Source of the DNA: WLMZ01 sp038227995
Lineage (GTDB): Bacteria; Actinomycetota; Acidimicrobiia; Acidimicrobiales; Ilumatobacteraceae
DNA: 64,000 nt
Assembly (NCBI GenBank): GCA_038227995.1
Contig: JBBRPP010000023.1
Location: 1 to 64,000, forward strand
Direction: 5' to 3'
This document shows positions 61,376-64,000 of this stretch, one piece after another. The number at the start of each line of letters is the position of its first letter. The stretch's first letter is position 1. The notes beneath the pieces were generated by a model. It was given only the letters and a program-made list of their open reading frames with translations, ran no database searches and was not told the DNA's origin. Made by a program: the position numbers and the translations under genes.

Positions 61376-62569
61376 TCAGCCCTCTCGGGTGAGCAGCATC
61401 GCTCCGGCGATCGGCCCGCCGCCGTTGCCGACTGCAGCAACCTCGACCGAGCCCGGCACCTGCCGAGCACCGGCCCCACCTCGCAGCTGTAGGCACGCTT
61501 CGTGGATGAACCCGAAGCCGTGCAATCTGCCGGCGGACAGCTGACCGCCATGGGTGTTCAACGGCAGTTCGCCATCGAGCGCGATGCGATAACCACCCTC
61601 GATGAACGGACCGGACTCGCCTTTGGCGCAGAACCCGAGCGCTTCCAACCAAGTCATCGCCAGAAAGCTGAACCCATCGTAGAGCTCAGCGACATCGACA
61701 TCGGCAGGCTTCAAATCGGTCCTCGTCCACAGATGCGCACCCGCATCGCGCGCACCCATCGTCGTCATGTCCTCGAACTGGTCCCACGACGGCCGACCGC
61801 GCAACGCGGTCCCGACTGCTTCGACCCGGGCAACAGGATGATCGACGTCACGAGCATGCTCAGCTGTCGAGACGATCAGCGCCGTCGAACCGTCGACGGG
61901 AGCGTCACAATCGAATAGCCGAAATGGAGTGGTGATCATCCTCGACGCGAAATAGTCGTCGAGTGTCATCGGATCGGTGTAGACGGCCTTCGGATTCAAC
62001 GCCGCGTTCTTGCGCGCGTTGATCGGAATCATCGCCATTTGCTCGGCCGTCGTGCCGAACTCGTGGAAATGCCGTTGAGCATTGAGGGCCAACCAATTCG
62101 CCGCGGAGTATGCACGGAACGGCAGGCTCCACTGCATCACGCCGGACACCCCCTGTCGTCCATTGCCGACACCGATCCCCTGCCGGCCCCCGGAGCCCTG
62201 GGCCGTTGACTCCGTCACCGTGCGATAGACCAGCACGTGGCGCGCCAACCCTGCCCCTACAGCGAGCACCGCATTGACGACAGCGGCGAGCTGAGCCGCG
62301 CCCTCTGGACCCCCACTGTGCCAGTTAACTTGCAAGCGCAGTGCGTCCTGCACTTCGGGAGTGCCCGGCCCGGCGAAGCCGGAGGGTGCTCCGCCTCCAC
62401 CACCGGGATATGTCGAGATACCGTCGATGTCTGCAGTGGTGAGCCCAGCGTCGGCGATGGCCTCTCGAGCGGCGTCAAGGGTGAGATCCAAAGCGCCCCG
62501 TTGGAGGCGTCGTCCGACGGCGGACTGACCGATGCCGGAAATGATGGAACGTCGCTCGAAGCCCGTCAT
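61376..62569 (-). CDS. Thiolase-fold Ltp2-like protein (probable aldolase)
   Basis: A 397-residue thiolase-superfamily protein of the lipid-transfer/SCP2-thiolase-like branch. The place of the thiolase nucleophile Cys reads LRLQVNWHSGGPEGAAQL, without Cys, so thiolytic cleavage is unlikely. The second half keeps DVAELYDGFSFLAM and NTHGGQLSAGRLHGFGF, in the regions where Ltp2 aldolases have their catalytic Tyr and His. Ltp2 works with a DUF35 protein in retro-aldol removal of the last part of steroid side chains. Here the DUF35 gene overlaps by 4 bases, which strongly supports the same partnership. An exact substrate is not defined. Confidence 0.86.
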   Translation of the reverse strand: MTGFERRSIISGIGQSAVGRRLQRGALDLTLDAAREAIADAGLTTADIDGISTYPGGGGGAPSGFAGPGTPEVQDALRLQVNWHSGGPEGAAQLAAVVNAVLAVGAGLARHVLVYRTVTESTAQGSGGRQGIGVGNGRQGVSGVMQWSLPFRAYSAANWLALNAQRHFHEFGTTAEQMAMIPINARKNAALNPKAVYTDPMTLDDYFASRMITTPFRLFDCDAPVDGSTALIVSTAEHARDVDHPVARVEAVGTALRGRPSWDQFEDMTTMGARDAGAHLWTRTDLKPADVDVAELYDGFSFLAMTWLEALGFCAKGESGPFIEGGYRIALDGELPLNTHGGQLSAGRLHGFGFIHEACLQLRGGAGARQVPGSVEVAAVGNGGGPIAGAMLLTREG

Positions 62570-62979
62570 CGATCGACTCCTACGAACATCGGCAAGAACA
62601 CATCGTCGTGCTGCTCGAAGCGGACTGTGACCGGGAGGCCGATCCTGACCTGTTCGATGTCGGTGTCGACGATGTTCGTTGTCAGCCGGAGTCCTTCCTG
62701 CTCGTCGAGTGCGACGAGAGCGATCACATAGGTGGCCGGATCACCATCCCATGGTTGGTGGTTGATGGTGAACGAAAAGACTTCGCCCCGTCCGCTGACG
62801 ACCTCCGGGGCGAGATGTCGCCCTGCACAAATGGGGCACGTCGGCACTGGGGGATGCACGTACTGGCCACAATCACCGCAACGCAGAAAGCGAAGGCGAT
62901 CATCGGCTCCCGACGTCCAGAAGAACCGGTTCTCCTCGTCGATTTCGGGCAGAACACGAAACGTTCCAGCGCTGATCAT
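62566..62979 (-). CDS. DUF35 zinc-ribbon/OB-fold protein (aldolase partner)
   Basis: A 137-residue protein. The zinc ribbon is CGDCGQYVHPPVPTCPICAG (four Cys, about residues 34-53), followed by an OB fold (GRGEVFSFTINHQPW, then LRLTTNIV). DUF35 proteins bind acyl-CoA and activate Ltp2-like or thiolase-like partners. It is first in the operon with the Ltp2-like gene. An operator lies 40 bases upstream, shared with the divergent TetR gene. Confidence 0.88.
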   Translation of the reverse strand: MISAGTFRVLPEIDEENRFFWTSGADDRLRFLRCGDCGQYVHPPVPTCPICAGRHLAPEVVSGRGEVFSFTINHQPWDGDPATYVIALVALDEQEGLRLTTNIVDTDIEQVRIGLPVTVRFEQHDDVFLPMFVGVDR

Positions 62980-63019
62980 TCCTCGGTATCCACATCTTCC
63001 CCCTTTTTACAGCCAGAAC

Positions 63020-63034
63020 TGACGACGCTGTTAG
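63020..63034. promoter_or_regulatory. Operator (TGACG-N4-TGTTAG) between DUF35 and TetR genes
   Basis: TGACGACGCTGTTAG; the complement CTAACAGCGTCGTCA is a full consensus match. It is 40 bases from the DUF35 gene's ATG and 58 bases from the TetR gene's ATG, a place fit for autoregulation. Confidence 0.72.
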
Positions 63035-63092
63035 ATTAGCTCGGTAGTTCGATTCCGCAACTACCAGCAGGGGCGTCGATATTGTGCTCTGA

Positions 63093-64000
63093 ATGAACGG
63101 CGCAGAGATCACGAGGAGACCGCCGTTCGGTCAGCATCCCGGCGTTGGTGAGCGTGGCAGCGACACGCAACGACGGATTCTGGCCGCCGCGCTCGTTGTG
63201 TTCGGTGAGGTCGGTTTCAACAACGCCCGGGTCGAGATGATCACCAGTGCGGCCGACTGCTCACGGCCATCCTTCTACCAATATTTCTCGAGCAAGGATG
63301 ACCTCTTCTCGCACCTCGCCGAACGACTCGGCGTCGAGATGATCCGTCTCATTGATCAGCTGGAGCCCGTCGCAGCCGACGCAGTGGGCGTCGCCGTGCT
63401 CGCTGATTGGATCGACGACTTTCTTACCCTCTGCATACAGTACGCACCGGTGTTCTCCGCGTTCCACACTGCGAGTCGACACCAGGAGCAGCTCGCTCAG
63501 GGGTCGCGCTCCATGGGCGATCGTCTCGATGCGGCGCTGCTGAACGAGCTCCTCCGGGCACGCGATGCCCAACTCGATTCCCGGGTCGCCGGAGCGATCG
63601 TCAGCGGTGTGGTCGGCATACTCAGCCGATGCGGCACGATGTCCGATCGCCTCCTCGGACCACGTTCCCGACGGCGATTGGTGCACGGGCTGTCGCTGAT
63701 CATCCACCGTGTGTTCTACGGTCCGCTGCCGGGCATCAACATCCTCGAACCCGTTCGGGTCCGACTGCCGAAACCAACCGTGAGCGTCGCATCGATCGAC
63801 AGACCGGTGCCCGACCCAGGCACACGTGGCGCCCACACTCGGCAACGGTTGCTCGAGGCAGGCGCGAAGGTGCTCCCCGAACGCGGGTACTACGACTCGC
63901 GAGTGGATGACATCGTGCAGAGTGCAAACCTGTCCCACGGTAGCTTCTACCGCCACTTCGAGAGCAAGGACGATCTGTTCCGCGCGCTTGCCGGAGAAGC
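63093..64000 (+). CDS. Tandem-domain TetR-family regulator (3' end outside window)
   Basis: At least 302 residues, cut by the window end. The first TetR helix-turn-helix covers about residues 24-75: TQRRILAAALVVFGEVGF, then MITSAADCSRPSFYQYFSSK. A complete TetR ligand-binding helical domain follows. From about residue 245 a second TetR DNA-binding domain begins: TRQRLLEAGAKVLPERGY, then IVQSANLSHGSFYRHFESKDDLF. Single chains with two TetR units are rare; Mce3R of Mycobacterium tuberculosis is the known example. Two unlike reading heads fit the asymmetric operator 58 bases upstream. I propose it as the local repressor of the cluster. No clear Shine-Dalgarno. Confidence 0.85.
   Translation, partial: MNGAEITRRPPFGQHPGVGERGSDTQRRILAAALVVFGEVGFNNARVEMITSAADCSRPSFYQYFSSKDDLFSHLAERLGVEMIRLIDQLEPVAADAVGVAVLADWIDDFLTLCIQYAPVFSAFHTASRHQEQLAQGSRSMGDRLDAALLNELLRARDAQLDSRVAGAIVSGVVGILSRCGTMSDRLLGPRSRRRLVHGLSLIIHRVFYGPLPGINILEPVRVRLPKPTVSVASIDRPVPDPGTRGAHTRQRLLEAGAKVLPERGYYDSRVDDIVQSANLSHGSFYRHFESKDDLFRALAGE

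Noticed and set aside
28713..63034. CTAACA-N4-CGTCA as a -35/-10 promoter pair rather than an operator
   Set aside because: TGACG resembles a -35 box, but only 4 bases separate it from GTTAG, the orientation relative to genes varies, and one copy has a proper TATAAT next to it.
1..64000. CRISPR array or phage module
   Set aside because: No set of regularly spaced direct repeats and no phage structural, terminase or integrase gene was seen; the only repeats are the short ones listed.

Overview
The window is high-GC DNA that I read as actinobacterial, most like Acidimicrobiia (Ilumatobacter-type). This is an inference from the F420-type LLM oxidoreductase, paired FadE-like acyl-CoA dehydrogenases, a DUF35/Ltp2-like pair, many ACMSD-type amidohydrolases, GTG starts and ATGA/GTGA gene overlaps. 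No rRNA, CRISPR array or complete tRNA is present. Nearly every gene belongs to CoA-dependent catabolism of a large hydrophobic substrate, such as a terpenoid, steroid side chain or branched/alicyclic acid. The substrate itself cannot be read from the sequence.

Layout. 1-420: right end of an IS3-family element that has cut a gene, whose 3' remnant follows. 421-8949: amidohydrolase, DapA-like protein without the Schiff-base lysine, APH-type kinase, fused double CoA-transferase, LAL-type LuxR regulator and DoxX protein. 8950-9478: no gene; it holds a terminator hairpin, a 3' fragment of tRNA-Pro(GGG) that looks like an integration scar, and short repeats. 9479-13447: enoyl-CoA hydratase-like, fused SDR and amidohydrolase operon, then a VOC gene broken by a 14-bp tandem duplication. 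13530-31868: thioesterase, four acyl-CoA ligases, two heteromeric acyl-CoA dehydrogenase pairs, LLM oxidoreductase, SDR, MaoC-like hydratase, hydrolase, amidohydrolase, GntR regulator and nitroreductase. 31924-64000: Baeyer-Villiger monooxygenase, two P450s, [3Fe-4S]-type ferredoxin, aldehyde dehydrogenase, three CoA-transferases, six acyl-CoA dehydrogenases, six SDRs, an APH kinase next to an ACAD10/11-like dehydrogenase, three amidohydrolases, an Ltp2-like aldolase with its DUF35 partner, and a tandem-domain TetR regulator running off the end.

How the genes fit together (inference). P450s fed by the ferredoxin hydroxylate the substrate. SDRs and the aldehyde dehydrogenase carry it to a ketone or acid. 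Ligases and family III CoA-transferases make the CoA ester. Acyl-CoA dehydrogenase pairs, MaoC/crotonase hydratases and SDRs run beta-oxidation-like steps. The Ltp2-like/DUF35 pair is the only thiolase-fold enzyme seen; it lacks the thiolase cysteine at the expected place and so probably cleaves by retro-aldol chemistry. The Baeyer-Villiger enzyme can open a ring or cleave a ketone. The amidohydrolases may act as hydrolases or decarboxylases.

Most notable signal. A 15-bp operator-like sequence, CTAACA-N4-CGTCA (core TNAC-N6-GTNA), occurs in at least eight intergenic regions between 28.7 and 63.0 kb. It lies upstream of the amidohydrolases, Baeyer-Villiger enzyme, P450, acyl-CoA dehydrogenases, CoA-transferase, SDRs and the aldolase genes, and upstream of the tandem-HTH TetR gene. 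The two halves of the site differ (TAAC versus TGAC), which suits one polypeptide carrying two unlike TetR domains. I propose that this protein controls the cluster as a regulon.
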